Below, piece by piece: positions 1 through 7,244 of a DNA stretch of 13,988 bases. The notes beneath the pieces were generated by a model. That model had not been told where the DNA came from and did no database searches. It saw only the letters and a program-made list of their open reading frames with translations. This stretch comes from an uncultured Actinomycetes bacterium (GTDB lineage: Bacteria > Actinomycetota > Acidimicrobiia > IMCC26256 > PALSA-555). Made by a program: the position numbers and the translations under genes. Within the stretch, counting starts at the first letter, position 1. Each line of letters opens with the position of its first letter. The stretch covers positions 1 to 13,988 of the forward strand of contig CALEYV010000033.1 in assembly GCA_937927875.1 (NCBI GenBank), in the 5' to 3' direction.

Positions 1-1
1 C

Positions 2-568
2 GACCCCACCAACCGACCGCTACCGCCCGTCCAGCCAGTTCTTCAGGTCGAAGTGGCTAGTCGGGTGACGGACTTCGAGCGCGAGGTGGCGGCACGCGGC
101 GGCATGGACATCGCGAGCGCCAACGAGCTCGGCATCGCCGAGCTCGCCGACCGGACGCCCGCGCAGCTGCTCGAGCGGTGGCGGGCGGCGAATGCCGAGA
201 CCCGGCGCGGCTTCCGCGAGCGGGGCGACGGGCGCGTCGACACCAGCGCCGGTGACTACCCGAGCCGGTGGCAGGCGTTCCACGTCGCCGGCGAGCTCGC
301 GGTGCACGCCGACGACGTGTTCGTGCCCGTCACCATCGAGGAGCGCCAGGCCCGGCGTGACTGGCGGACCCGCTTCTCACGGTTCGTCCTCGACGAGTAC
401 AAGCCGGACCTCGTGGTCACGGTCGAAGGCAACCAGACGCGCGTCCAGGGCGAGGGCTGCGACCTCCTCATCGGCGACGACGAGCTCATCGAGGGCGTGG
501 CCGGACGGCTCGACGCCGCGTCGCGACTCACGCCGGCGGAGCGGACGCTGCTCAACGCGATGCCCTGA
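2..568 (+). CDS. DinB-fold / maleylpyruvate isomerase-family protein, 5' incomplete
   Basis: The frame is open to the left edge (no stop back to base 2), so the start is probably outside the window; GTG at 53 would give 171 residues. Numbered from GTG 53, the recognisable part is a helical segment with H77-xxx-E81-xxx-H85 followed by ADD, which resembles the Glu/His metal ligands of mycothiol-dependent maleylpyruvate isomerases. The C-terminal stretch (about 119-152, VVTVEGNQTR then CDLLIGDDELIEGVAGR) resembles the small C-terminal domain of that family. The N-terminal W...H segment that supplies the third metal ligand in the family is not visible in the 17 in-frame residues before GTG 53. 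The family covers thiol-dependent isomerases and transferases; the substrate here is unknown. No convincing ribosome-binding site precedes GTG 53 or the alternative GTG 65. Family assignment is moderately sure, function unsure. Confidence 0.6.
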   Translation, partial: DPTNRPLPPVQPVLQVEVASRVTDFEREVAARGGMDIASANELGIAELADRTPAQLLERWRAANAETRRGFRERGDGRVDTSAGDYPSRWQAFHVAGELAVHADDVFVPVTIEERQARRDWRTRFSRFVLDEYKPDLVVTVEGNQTRVQGEGCDLLIGDDELIEGVAGRLDAASRLTPAERTLLNAMP

Positions 569-589
569 CCGCGAGCCGGACCCCCGTCC

Positions 590-595
590 TACGAT
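590..595 (+). promoter_or_regulatory. Leaderless-type -10 box for the GH5 gene
   Basis: TACGAT lies six bases before GTG 602, so its last T sits at -7 if transcription starts at the G of the start codon. That is the spacing expected for a leaderless actinobacterial promoter. No Shine-Dalgarno sequence is present. No -35 was identified. Confidence 0.45.
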
Positions 596-601
596 CCGTC
601 C

Positions 602-1963
602 GTGGGGGGCTGGCGGCTGGCGGCGGTGCCGGTGGCCGCGCTGCTGCTGGCACCGGTCGGCCTGCCGGGTCACCGGGCGGCGCAACCCGCGCCGACGCTG
701 CCCTGCGCCACGACCCCCGCGACGACCGCCCCACCGAACGGCGGCTCGCCCCCGTCGGGCGCGCCGCGGCGGCTGCCCGCGCTGCCGCTGCGCACGCGTG
801 GCCCGCACCTCGTCGACCGGGCCGGCGCCGCGGTCCACCTCGCCAGCGTCAACTGGTACGGGGCCGAAGAGCAGGACTTCGTCGTCGGCGGCCTCGACCA
901 CCAGCGACTCGACACCATCGCGGCCGAGATCCGCGCCCTGGGCTTCAACTCGGTGCGGCTGCCGTGGTCGAACGCGCTGGTGCACGACAACCCCGTCGTG
1001 TGCGACGCCAGCGTGGCCGCCAATCCCGCGCTGCGCGGCCGCCGTGCCCTCGCGGTGCTCGACGCGGTCGTCACCGCGCTCGGCCGCCAGGGGCTGCTCG
1101 TGATCCTTGACGATCACCAGACGACCGCCGACTGGTGCTGCCTGCCCACCGCCGAGGACAGCCTCTGGTACAACGCGGGCGCCAACCCGTCGGACCCGGC
1201 CTGGGTCCAGGGCTTCCACACCGCACAGTGGCTGGCCGACTGGCAGACCATGGCCCGCCACTACTCGGGCTCGCGCTACCGCAACGTCGTCGCGGCCGAC
1301 CTGCGCAACGAACCCCGCGACGGCGCGTCGTGGGGCCCGCCCGCAACGCCACCCCCGGGCTGCCAGCCGCCGGCCCAGGACAGCCCGGACTGGCGCGACG
1401 CGGCCGAGCGCGGCGCCGCCTGCGTGCTCGCCGCGAACCCCAACCTGCTGATCATGGTCGAGGGCGTCGCGTACTCCCTCGACTTCAGCGGGCCCATCGC
1501 GTCCCCCATCGCCATGCCGGCCGGCCACGAGCACCAGCTCGTCTACTCGCCCCACGACTACCAGGAGGACCACGCCGCCGACGTCAACGCCGACCCGGCC
1601 CGGCTCGACGCGCTGCTGACCCGCAACTGGGGCCAGCTCGCGACCGGGACCAGCGCCACGCCGATCTGGCTCGGCGAGTTCGGCACCTGTCACACCGCGC
1701 CCGTCGGCTGCGGCGACAACCACGACCACTCGCACGAGTGGCTCCTGAACCTCGCCCAGTACATCGGGGCTCGCGACCTGGGGTGGAGCTACTGGCCGCT
1801 GAACGGGACCCAGTCCCGCGGCTCCACTCGCACCTTCGGGTCGGAGGAGACGTTCGGCGTGCTCGACACCGCGTGGCGCTGCCCGGCCTCCCGCGCGCTC
1901 ACCGACGTGCTGCGCGGCCTCCCCGGCGTCAGCCGGCGCACGCCGGCGCCGTGCAGCCGGTGA
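602..1963 (+). CDS. Secreted glycoside hydrolase family 5 enzyme (cellulase-like)
   Basis: This 453-residue protein should be an exported endo-beta-glucanase or related beta-glycanase. Residues 1-27 form a short signal peptide (R5, hydrophobic LAAVPVAALLLAPVG, then an AA-Q-type cleavage region). A Pro/Thr/Ser-rich linker runs to about 60 and the GH5 TIM barrel occupies about 65-440. The catalytic acid/base is E237 in DLRNEP and the nucleophile is E359 in IWLGEFG. Supporting GH5 positions include R119 (NSVRLPW), H318 (SPHDY) and W398 (WSYWPLNG). Ten cysteines (35, 134, 179, 180, 254, 274, 363, 370, 427, 451) fit an extracellular disulfide-bonded enzyme. No carbohydrate-binding module is seen. 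GTG 602 is chosen because the signal peptide begins there and a -10 box sits at leaderless spacing. The GH3 gene follows 22 bases later. GH5 fold and catalysis are near certain; the exact glycan is not. Confidence 0.92.
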   Translation: MGGWRLAAVPVAALLLAPVGLPGHRAAQPAPTLPCATTPATTAPPNGGSPPSGAPRRLPALPLRTRGPHLVDRAGAAVHLASVNWYGAEEQDFVVGGLDHQRLDTIAAEIRALGFNSVRLPWSNALVHDNPVVCDASVAANPALRGRRALAVLDAVVTALGRQGLLVILDDHQTTADWCCLPTAEDSLWYNAGANPSDPAWVQGFHTAQWLADWQTMARHYSGSRYRNVVAADLRNEPRDGASWGPPATPPPGCQPPAQDSPDWRDAAERGAACVLAANPNLLIMVEGVAYSLDFSGPIASPIAMPAGHEHQLVYSPHDYQEDHAADVNADPARLDALLTRNWGQLATGTSATPIWLGEFGTCHTAPVGCGDNHDHSHEWLLNLAQYIGARDLGWSYWPLNGTQSRGSTRTFGSEETFGVLDTAWRCPASRALTDVLRGLPGVSRRTPAPCSR

Positions 1964-1971
1964 TCTCGCCG

Positions 1972-1977
1972 TAGTCT
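1972..1977 (+). promoter_or_regulatory. Leaderless-type -10 box for the GH3 gene
   Basis: TAGTCT lies eight bases before GTG 1986, inside the 22-base gap after the GH5 stop. No Shine-Dalgarno sequence is visible. The GH3 gene may therefore have its own promoter despite following GH5 so closely. Confidence 0.4.
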
Positions 1978-1985
1978 CCCGCTCT

Positions 1986-4193
1986 GTGCCCGACGAACCC
2001 GAGCCGTCCAGCACCGACGTCGCGTTCGGCGACCTGACCGCCCTCGCCGCCGCGTCGCCCGACGACCTCGACCGGGTCGTCGATTCGTTGTTCGACCAGC
2101 TGTCCAGCGACGAGCGGCTCGCCATGATGTCGGGCGACCTCGAGTTCTGGCCCGGTCTGGTCGCGATGCTCAGCGGCGGCTACGGCCACACGCCGTACGT
2201 CGGGGGCGCGATCGAGCGGCTCGGCTACCCCGGCATCCGGTTCTGCGATGGGCCGCGCGGCGTGACGCTCGGCGCCTCGACCTGCTTCCCGGTCTCGATG
2301 GCACGGGGCGCGACATGGGACGCGTGGCTCGAGGAGCGGGTCGGCATGGTCATCGGGGGCGAGGCGCGGGTCCAGGGCGCCAACCTGATCGGCAGCGTCT
2401 GCATCAACCTCCTCTACCACCCGGCCTGGGGACGGGCCCAGGAGACCTACGGCGAGGACCCCTGCCACGTCGGCGCGCTCGGCGCGGGCGCGGTCCGAGG
2501 TCTGCAGCGCCACGTCATCGCCTGCGTGAAGCACTTCGCGCTCAACAACATGGAGAACGCCCGCTTCCAGGTCGACGTCCACGCCGAGCCGCGCGTGCTC
2601 CACGAGGTCTACCTTCGCCACTTCAAGGAGTGCATCGACGCCGGGGCGGGGTGCGTCATGAGCGCCTACAACTCGGTGAACGGCCACTGGTGCGGCCAGA
2701 ACCGGACGCTGCTGACCGAGATCCTCAAGGAGGCGTGGGGCTTCGACGGCTTCGTCGTCACCGACTGGATCTTCGGCATCCGGGACGCCGAGGAGGCCGC
2801 GAACGCCGGCCTCGACATCGAGATGCCGTTCCGGATGCACTACGCCCGGGACCTCGGCCCGCTCGTCGAGGCGGGCCGCGTCCCCCGGGCCCAGGTCGAC
2901 GACGCGGCCCGGCGGCTCCTCCGCACCCTCGTGCGCGCCGCCGCGACGACCGAGCCGCCGAGCGACGGCGACCTCGTCGCCGGGTGGGCGCACCGCGCCC
3001 TCGCCCGCGAGGTCGCGCAGCGCTCGATGGTGCTGCTGCGCAACGAGCCCATCGGCGGCACGCCGATGCTGCCCCTCGCCGCCGACGTCCGACGCCTCGC
3101 CGTCATCGGTCCCCTGGCCGACCGCGTGAACACGGGCGACGCCGGCTCGAGCGCGGTCCGGCCGCCCGACGTGACGACGCCCCTCGCCGGGCTGCGGGCT
3201 GGCTTCGACGGCGAGATCGTCGACGACGACGGGCAGGATCCGGCCGCCGCGGCGACGGTCGCGGCCGACGCCGACGCCGCGGTCGTCGTCGTCGGGTACA
3301 CCAGCGCCGACGAGGGCGAGTACACCGACGTGTCTGCCAACCCCGAGCTCTGGTCGCTCTTCCCGCCCCTCGACCCCGACGACCCGACCGCGGCCAAGCT
3401 CAGCGCCGCCCTGCAGTCCGAGGCCCGGGCCGGTCGCGGCGGCGACCGCACCCGCCTCACGCTCCATGACGACGACGAGGCGCTGCTGCTCGCCGTCGCG
3501 GCCGCCCAGCCGCGCACCATCGCCGTCCTCGTCACCGGCAGCCCGATCGTCACCGAGCGCTGGCGGCAGCAGGTCCCGGCCGTGGTCATCGCCTGGTACT
3601 CGGGCATGGAAGGCGGCCACGCGCTAGCCGACTTGCTCGTCGGCCGCGTGAACCCGTCGGGGCGGCTCCCGTGCGCGTTCCCCGTCGACGAGGCCGACCT
3701 CCCGCCCTTCGACCGTGACGCCACCCACGTCGAGTACGGGCTGTTCCACGGCCAGCAGCATCACGACCACTCGGGTCGCCCACCCGCGTACCCGCTCGGC
3801 TTCGGCCTCTCCTACACGGAGTTCCGGTACTCAGATCCGAGCGTCGTCGTCGACGGCGACCACCTCGAGGTGACGCTGACACTCGAGAACGTCGGGCCGC
3901 GCGACGGGATCGAGGTCGTGCAGTGCTACGCGGCCGCTCCCGAGTCGGCCGTCGAGCGTCCTCGCCGGTGGCTGGTCGGCTTCCAGCCCGGCGCCGTCGC
4001 GGCCGGCGCGTCGGAGCGCGTCACGCTCCGAGTGGCGACCGAGCGCCTCGCGCACTGGGACGACGACCGCGGCGGGTTCGTCGTCGAGCCGATTCGCTAC
4101 GAGCTGGTGCTCGCGCCGAATGCGGAGGCGCCCGGTGTCGTCGTCAGCGTCGACCTCGCCGTCGAGCCGTCGACGATCACGCCAGCCCAATGA
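1986..4193 (+). CDS. Glycoside hydrolase family 3 beta-glucosidase, no signal peptide
   Basis: A 735-residue GH3 enzyme of usual length that should release terminal beta-linked glucose or a similar sugar from small oligosaccharides. The N-terminal barrel (about 30-320) has the substrate-binding CDGPRG (D88, R91), GRAQETYGEDP (149-159), VKHFALNN (181-188), SAYNSVNG (226-233) and the nucleophile D260 in VVTDW. The alpha/beta C-domain (about 340-610) carries GYTSADEGEY (437-446), where E443 or E445 is the likely acid/base, and ends with YPLGFGLSYTEF (602-613). A fibronectin-III-like domain fills about 620-725. Residues 448-484 form an acidic, Pro-rich loop between EGEY and GGDR. No signal peptide or membrane segment is present, so the enzyme is probably cytoplasmic, in contrast to GH5 next door. 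The start is GTG 1986, preceded by a -10-like box but no Shine-Dalgarno. The pairing suggests extracellular depolymerisation by GH5 followed by intracellular GH3 hydrolysis. Confidence 0.94.
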   Translation: MPDEPEPSSTDVAFGDLTALAAASPDDLDRVVDSLFDQLSSDERLAMMSGDLEFWPGLVAMLSGGYGHTPYVGGAIERLGYPGIRFCDGPRGVTLGASTCFPVSMARGATWDAWLEERVGMVIGGEARVQGANLIGSVCINLLYHPAWGRAQETYGEDPCHVGALGAGAVRGLQRHVIACVKHFALNNMENARFQVDVHAEPRVLHEVYLRHFKECIDAGAGCVMSAYNSVNGHWCGQNRTLLTEILKEAWGFDGFVVTDWIFGIRDAEEAANAGLDIEMPFRMHYARDLGPLVEAGRVPRAQVDDAARRLLRTLVRAAATTEPPSDGDLVAGWAHRALAREVAQRSMVLLRNEPIGGTPMLPLAADVRRLAVIGPLADRVNTGDAGSSAVRPPDVTTPLAGLRAGFDGEIVDDDGQDPAAAATVAADADAAVVVVGYTSADEGEYTDVSANPELWSLFPPLDPDDPTAAKLSAALQSEARAGRGGDRTRLTLHDDDEALLLAVAAAQPRTIAVLVTGSPIVTERWRQQVPAVVIAWYSGMEGGHALADLLVGRVNPSGRLPCAFPVDEADLPPFDRDATHVEYGLFHGQQHHDHSGRPPAYPLGFGLSYTEFRYSDPSVVVDGDHLEVTLTLENVGPRDGIEVVQCYAAAPESAVERPRRWLVGFQPGAVAAGASERVTLRVATERLAHWDDDRGGFVVEPIRYELVLAPNAEAPGVVVSVDLAVEPSTITPAQ

Positions 4194-4213
4194 GGCGGCG
4201 CGCTCGGAGCCAG

Positions 4214-4219
4214 TAGGGT
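4214..4219 (+). promoter_or_regulatory. Possible -10 box for the HSL-type esterase gene
   Basis: TAGGGT stands 26 bases before ATG 4246. It would give a short leader of about 20 bases that contains the Shine-Dalgarno AGGGGGAG (4236-4243). This arrangement is leadered, unlike the neighbouring genes. Confidence 0.3.
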
Positions 4220-4245
4220 CGTTGGCGGCGAGAACAGGGGGAGCG

Positions 4246-5202
4246 ATGGCGTTGGACCCGCAGTTGCGCAAGGTGCTCGACGACCTCGAGGCGTTGGGCA
4301 ACCCGGAGCTGGACCAGCTCACGGCGGTCGAGGCCCGGGAGCTCGCCAACGCCGGCTTTCCGATAATGGGCGGACCAGGCGCGCAGGATGTCACGACGAC
4401 CGACCGGACCATCCCCGGCCCGGCCGGCCCGATTCCGATCCGCGTCTACACGCCCACGAGCGGGGCGCCGCCCCGACCGGTCGTCGTGTTCTTCCACGGC
4501 GGCGGCTGGGTGATCGGCAACATCGAGACCCACGACGCCACCTGCCGAGACCTGACGTCCGACAGCGGCGCGGTGCTCGTCTCGGTCGACTACCGCCTCG
4601 CGCCCGAGCATCGGTTCCCGGCCGCGGTCGACGACTGCTACGCGGCGCTCGAATGGGTCCACGCCCACGCCGGCGAGATCGGCGGCGATCCAGACCTGGT
4701 GGCGGTGGCCGGGGACAGCGCGGGTGGGAACCTCGCCGCGGTGACCGCGATGCTGGCCCGCGACCGCAACGGGCCACCGCTGCGGTTCCAGCTGCTCGTC
4801 TATCCCGGCGTCGGCGTGGCCGAGGACCACGACTCGGTGCGCGACAACGCGGAGGGCTACCTCCTCACTCGTCGCGACATCGAGTGGTTCACCGACCAGT
4901 ACCTCGGCCCCGACGCCGACCCCACCGACCCGAGGTGGGACCCGATCCACGCCGACCTCACCGGCGTCGCGTCGGCCCACGTCATCACGTGCGAGTTCGA
5001 CCCCCTCCGCGACGGGGGTGCCGCCTACGCCGCCCGCCTCCGGGCGTGCGGCGTCGCCGCAACCGAGCGCTGCTACGCCGGTCAGATCCACGGCGCCTTC
5101 GGCATGCAGGCGGTGTGCGACGCGTCCCGCGACATCATCCGCGATGCCGGGAGCGTGCTGCGAGGCGCGCTGCGCCAGGACCTCCCCGTCGGCGCTGACT
5201 GA
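4246..5202 (+). CDS. HSL-family alpha/beta hydrolase (carboxylesterase/lipase)
   Basis: A 318-residue serine esterase of the hormone-sensitive-lipase (GDXG, Abhydrolase_3) family, expected to hydrolyse short- to medium-chain carboxylic esters in the cytoplasm. The oxyanion motif is HGGGW (84-88), followed by SVDYRLAPEHRFPAA (113-127). The nucleophile is S158 in GDSAGG, the acid is D252 in EFDPLRD and the base is H282 in GQIHGAF. The N-terminal 50 residues form the helical cap usual for this family. There is no signal peptide. ATG 4246 is chosen over an upstream in-frame start because a strong Shine-Dalgarno (AGGGGGAG, 4236-4243) lies just before it and the family cap begins there. The gene is 52 bases after the GH3 stop and is followed by a strong hairpin, so it is probably a single transcription unit. 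The physiological substrate cannot be read from the sequence. Confidence 0.93.
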   Translation: MALDPQLRKVLDDLEALGNPELDQLTAVEARELANAGFPIMGGPGAQDVTTTDRTIPGPAGPIPIRVYTPTSGAPPRPVVVFFHGGGWVIGNIETHDATCRDLTSDSGAVLVSVDYRLAPEHRFPAAVDDCYAALEWVHAHAGEIGGDPDLVAVAGDSAGGNLAAVTAMLARDRNGPPLRFQLLVYPGVGVAEDHDSVRDNAEGYLLTRRDIEWFTDQYLGPDADPTDPRWDPIHADLTGVASAHVITCEFDPLRDGGAAYAARLRACGVAATERCYAGQIHGAFGMQAVCDASRDIIRDAGSVLRGALRQDLPVGAD

Positions 5203-5205
5203 CCG

Positions 5206-5226
5206 CGGCCCGGCGAAGCCCGGCCG
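5206..5226 (+). terminator. Terminator-like hairpin after the HSL esterase
   Basis: CGGCCCGGC (5206-5214) pairs with GCCCGGCCG (5218-5226) with one C-C mismatch around a GAA loop, three bases after the stop codon. There is no T-tract, as is common in high-GC actinobacterial terminators. Confidence 0.5.
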
Positions 5227-5272
5227 TCGCTCCTAGCCGGTTCGAGCGCATCGGCGACGTCGCCGCCGCGTC

Positions 5273-5278
5273 CAGACT
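5273..5278 (+). promoter_or_regulatory. Leaderless-type -10 box for the luciferase-like gene
   Basis: CAGACT keeps the two most conserved -10 bases (A at -11, T at -7) if transcription starts at the G of GTG 5285. There is no Shine-Dalgarno. The first base departs from TANNNT, so this is weaker than the GH5 box. Confidence 0.3.
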
Positions 5279-5284
5279 GGCGCG

Positions 5285-6238
5285 GTGATGATCGAGCGCC
5301 CGTTCCGGTTCGGACTGCAGCTGACCGACGCGCCCGGCCCGGAGGCCTGGGCGGCCCGAGCGCGACAGGCCGAGGACCTGGGGTTCGACGTGATCGTCGT
5401 ACCCGATCACGTGGTCGACGGCGCGCCGGCACCCCTGACCGCGCTCGGGTTCCTCGCCGCCGCGACCGATCGGATCCGCGTCGGCACGATGGTGCTCAAC
5501 AACGACTTCCGGCATCCCGCGCTGGTGGCACGCGAGGCAGCCATGCTCGATCAGCTGAGCAACGGCCGCCTCGAGCTCGGCGTCGGCGCCGGGCACGCGG
5601 CCCCCGAGTACGACGAGCTCGGTGTCCCATTCGACCCTGCCCCCGTGCGCGTCGATCGGCTCGAGGCGTCGGTCGCCATCCTGCGCCGGCTGTTCGACGG
5701 CGAGACGGTCACCGTCGAGGGTCCGCACTACCGGCTGCACGAGCATCGGCTGTGGCCAGTCCGGTGTCCGACCCTCCTCGTCGGCGGCAACGGCAACCGA
5801 GTGCTGCGGCTGGCGGCCATCGCGGCCGACATCGTCGGCTTCACGGGCCTCGGTCGGACCCTGCCGGACGGCCAGCGGCATGAGCCGCAGTGGGCCACCG
5901 ACCAGATCGACGCCCAGGCGGACCTGGTCCGGGCCGCGGCCGGGGCTCGGCTGGCGGGACTGGAGTTCAGCGCGCTCGTCCAGCAGGTGGCGATCACCTC
6001 CGACCGGCAGGCGGCGGTCGAGCCGATCAGCGCGTGGACGGGCACCGACCCCGGGATCCTGCTCGCGGCGCCGTATCTCCTCGTTGGGACAACGAACGAG
6101 ATCGTCGAGCAGCTGCACGAAGCCCGGGCCCGGTGGGGCTTCTCGTACTTCGTCACTCGCGACGCCGAGGCCACGGCGCCGGTCATCGAGGCTCTGCGCG
6201 ACGCTGGATCGCTCAAGGAGGGCGACCCAGAACCCTGA
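5285..6238 (+). CDS. Luciferase-like monooxygenase, probable F420-dependent oxidoreductase
   Basis: A 317-residue TIM-barrel protein of the bacterial luciferase-like superfamily. It closely resembles the actinobacterial F420 subgroup that I recall as the MSMEG_2516 family (TIGR03621). It should use coenzyme F420, made by these organisms, to reduce or oxidise an unknown substrate in the cytoplasm. Diagnostic stretches are RPFRFGLQL at the N-terminus, VVPDH (38-42), VGTMVLNNDFRHPALVAREA (66-85), LSNGRLELGVGAG (91-103), FDPAPVRVDRLE (116-127) and PTLLVGGNGNRVLRLAA (162-178). GTG 5285 and ATG 5288 are adjacent in-frame starts. GTG is listed because a -10-like box is at leaderless spacing from it; the difference is one residue. 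The F420 preference rests on family resemblance, since the superfamily also contains FMN enzymes. The nitrilase-like gene begins 35 bases downstream with its own -10 box. Confidence 0.88.
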   Translation: MMIERPFRFGLQLTDAPGPEAWAARARQAEDLGFDVIVVPDHVVDGAPAPLTALGFLAAATDRIRVGTMVLNNDFRHPALVAREAAMLDQLSNGRLELGVGAGHAAPEYDELGVPFDPAPVRVDRLEASVAILRRLFDGETVTVEGPHYRLHEHRLWPVRCPTLLVGGNGNRVLRLAAIAADIVGFTGLGRTLPDGQRHEPQWATDQIDAQADLVRAAAGARLAGLEFSALVQQVAITSDRQAAVEPISAWTGTDPGILLAAPYLLVGTTNEIVEQLHEARARWGFSYFVTRDAEATAPVIEALRDAGSLKEGDPEP

Positions 6239-6260
6239 CGCCGTTGCCGGGGCCGCCGGC

Positions 6261-6266
6261 GATACT
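6261..6266 (+). promoter_or_regulatory. Leaderless-type -10 box for the nitrilase-like gene
   Basis: GATACT lies seven bases before ATG 6274 and matches the -10 consensus at A2, T3, A4 and T6. GTG 6268 is an alternative start two codons upstream but would be too close to this box. No Shine-Dalgarno precedes either codon. Confidence 0.4.
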
Positions 6267-6273
6267 GGTGGCG

Positions 6274-7143
6274 ATGGCCGAGCTCGTCGTCGCCGTCGTC
6301 CAGGAGCCCGGACACGGGCTCGACGTCAGCGCCAACTGCGTCGCGGCCGCGGCGGCGTGCCGAGTCGCGGCTGCGCAGGGCGCCGACGTCGTCGTGCTCC
6401 CCGAGCTGTGGCAGATCGCGTACTCACTCGACGACGACGGGTGGCTCGAACTGGCCACGCCGATCGACGGTCCCTACGTCGCCGAGTTCCGGCGGCTGGC
6501 CCGCGAGCTCGGCATCGCGATCCTGGTGACCTTCCTCGAGCAGACCGCCCGCGGGGTGCACAACACGGCCGTGCTCGTCGACCGGCACGGCGAGGTGGTC
6601 CTGCGGTACGCAAAGGTGCACACCTGCGACTTCGACACCGAGCGCCACCTCGTACCGGGCGACGAGTACCCGGTCACCGCGCTCGACACGCGGTCCGGGC
6701 CGGTCCGGGTCGGCAGCATGATCTGCTACGACCGGGAGTTCCCGGAGGCGGCCCGCGAGCTCATGCTCGGCGGCGCCGAGGTCGTCCTGGTGCCGAACGC
6801 CTGTGACCTCACCGACGACCGGTTCGGTCAGGTTCGTGCCCGAGCGTTCGAGAACATGCAGGCGTTGGTGGTCGCCAACTACTCGGCACCGACCTACAAC
6901 GGACGGTCCTGCGCCTTCGACGGCATCGCGTTCACCGACGACGAGCACAACCGGAACCACTGCGTCCTCGAGGCCGACGCCGGACCGGGGCTCCACCTCG
7001 CCCGCATCGACCTCGACCGGCTCCGCCAGTACCGGGCCCACGAGACGTGGGGCGACGCCTTCCGTAAGCCGCGCTCGTACCGTCGCCTGGCCGCGGCCGC
7101 GGCGCCCGCGCCACCGTTTCGACGGCCCGAAGCTCGGCGCTGA
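6274..7143 (+). CDS. Nitrilase-superfamily carbon-nitrogen hydrolase
   Basis: A 289-residue protein with the complete Glu-Lys-Cys triad of the carbon-nitrogen hydrolase superfamily: E44 in VLPELW, K114 in YAKVHTCDF and C151 in GSMICYDREFPE. The second conserved Glu is probably E89 in TFLEQ, followed by HNTAVLVDRHG (96-106). These enzymes hydrolyse amides or N-carbamoyl compounds to acid and ammonia. The ICYDREFPE motif is more amidase/N-carbamoyl-hydrolase-like than true nitrilase-like, but the substrate cannot be assigned. The last 20 residues are an Ala/Pro/Arg-rich tail beyond the catalytic fold. There is no signal peptide, so it is cytoplasmic. ATG 6274 is chosen because it directly opens the first beta strand (AELVVAVVQ) and sits at leaderless spacing from GATACT. 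Confidence 0.9.
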   Translation: MAELVVAVVQEPGHGLDVSANCVAAAAACRVAAAQGADVVVLPELWQIAYSLDDDGWLELATPIDGPYVAEFRRLARELGIAILVTFLEQTARGVHNTAVLVDRHGEVVLRYAKVHTCDFDTERHLVPGDEYPVTALDTRSGPVRVGSMICYDREFPEAARELMLGGAEVVLVPNACDLTDDRFGQVRARAFENMQALVVANYSAPTYNGRSCAFDGIAFTDDEHNRNHCVLEADAGPGLHLARIDLDRLRQYRAHETWGDAFRKPRSYRRLAAAAAPAPPFRRPEARR

Positions 7144-7155
7144 CGGCGACGCGAA

Positions 7156-7197
7156 ACCACCACGTCAAGACGCGACCATCGAGCGCCGATTGGTGGT
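7156..7197. repeat. Perfect 7-bp inverted repeat downstream of the nitrilase-like gene
   Basis: ACCACCA (7156-7162) and TGGTGGT (7191-7197) are perfect complements separated by 28 bases. This lies in the 101-base gap between the nitrilase-like and DUF4190 genes. It could be an operator, a leader stem or part of a terminator. At this length chance is possible. Confidence 0.3.
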
Positions 7198-7202
7198 AGA
7201 CC

Positions 7203-7225
7203 CGCCGCGCCTGTGGCACGCGGCG
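7203..7225 (+). terminator. GC-rich hairpin before the DUF4190 gene
   Basis: CGCCGCG (7203-7209) pairs perfectly with CGCGGCG (7219-7225) around a 9-base loop. It lies 59 bases after the nitrilase-like stop and 19 bases before ATG 7245. It may terminate the upstream transcript or form a leader hairpin. No T-tract follows. Confidence 0.35.
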
Positions 7226-7244
7226 CGGCACCATCGGGAGCGGC

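Noticed and set aside
377..3620. Two very long minus-strand frames (377-2125 and 1929-3620) opposite the GH5 and GH3 genes
   Set aside because: They are Arg/Gly/Val-rich and have no recognisable motifs. Long antisense frames are expected when third positions are nearly always G or C, and both GH genes have complete catalytic motifs on the plus strand.
4246..7143. Idea that the esterase, luciferase-like oxidoreductase and nitrilase-like amidase form one catabolic operon
   Set aside because: A strong hairpin follows the esterase and each of the next two genes has its own -10-like box, so a single transcript is not supported. No shared substrate is evident.
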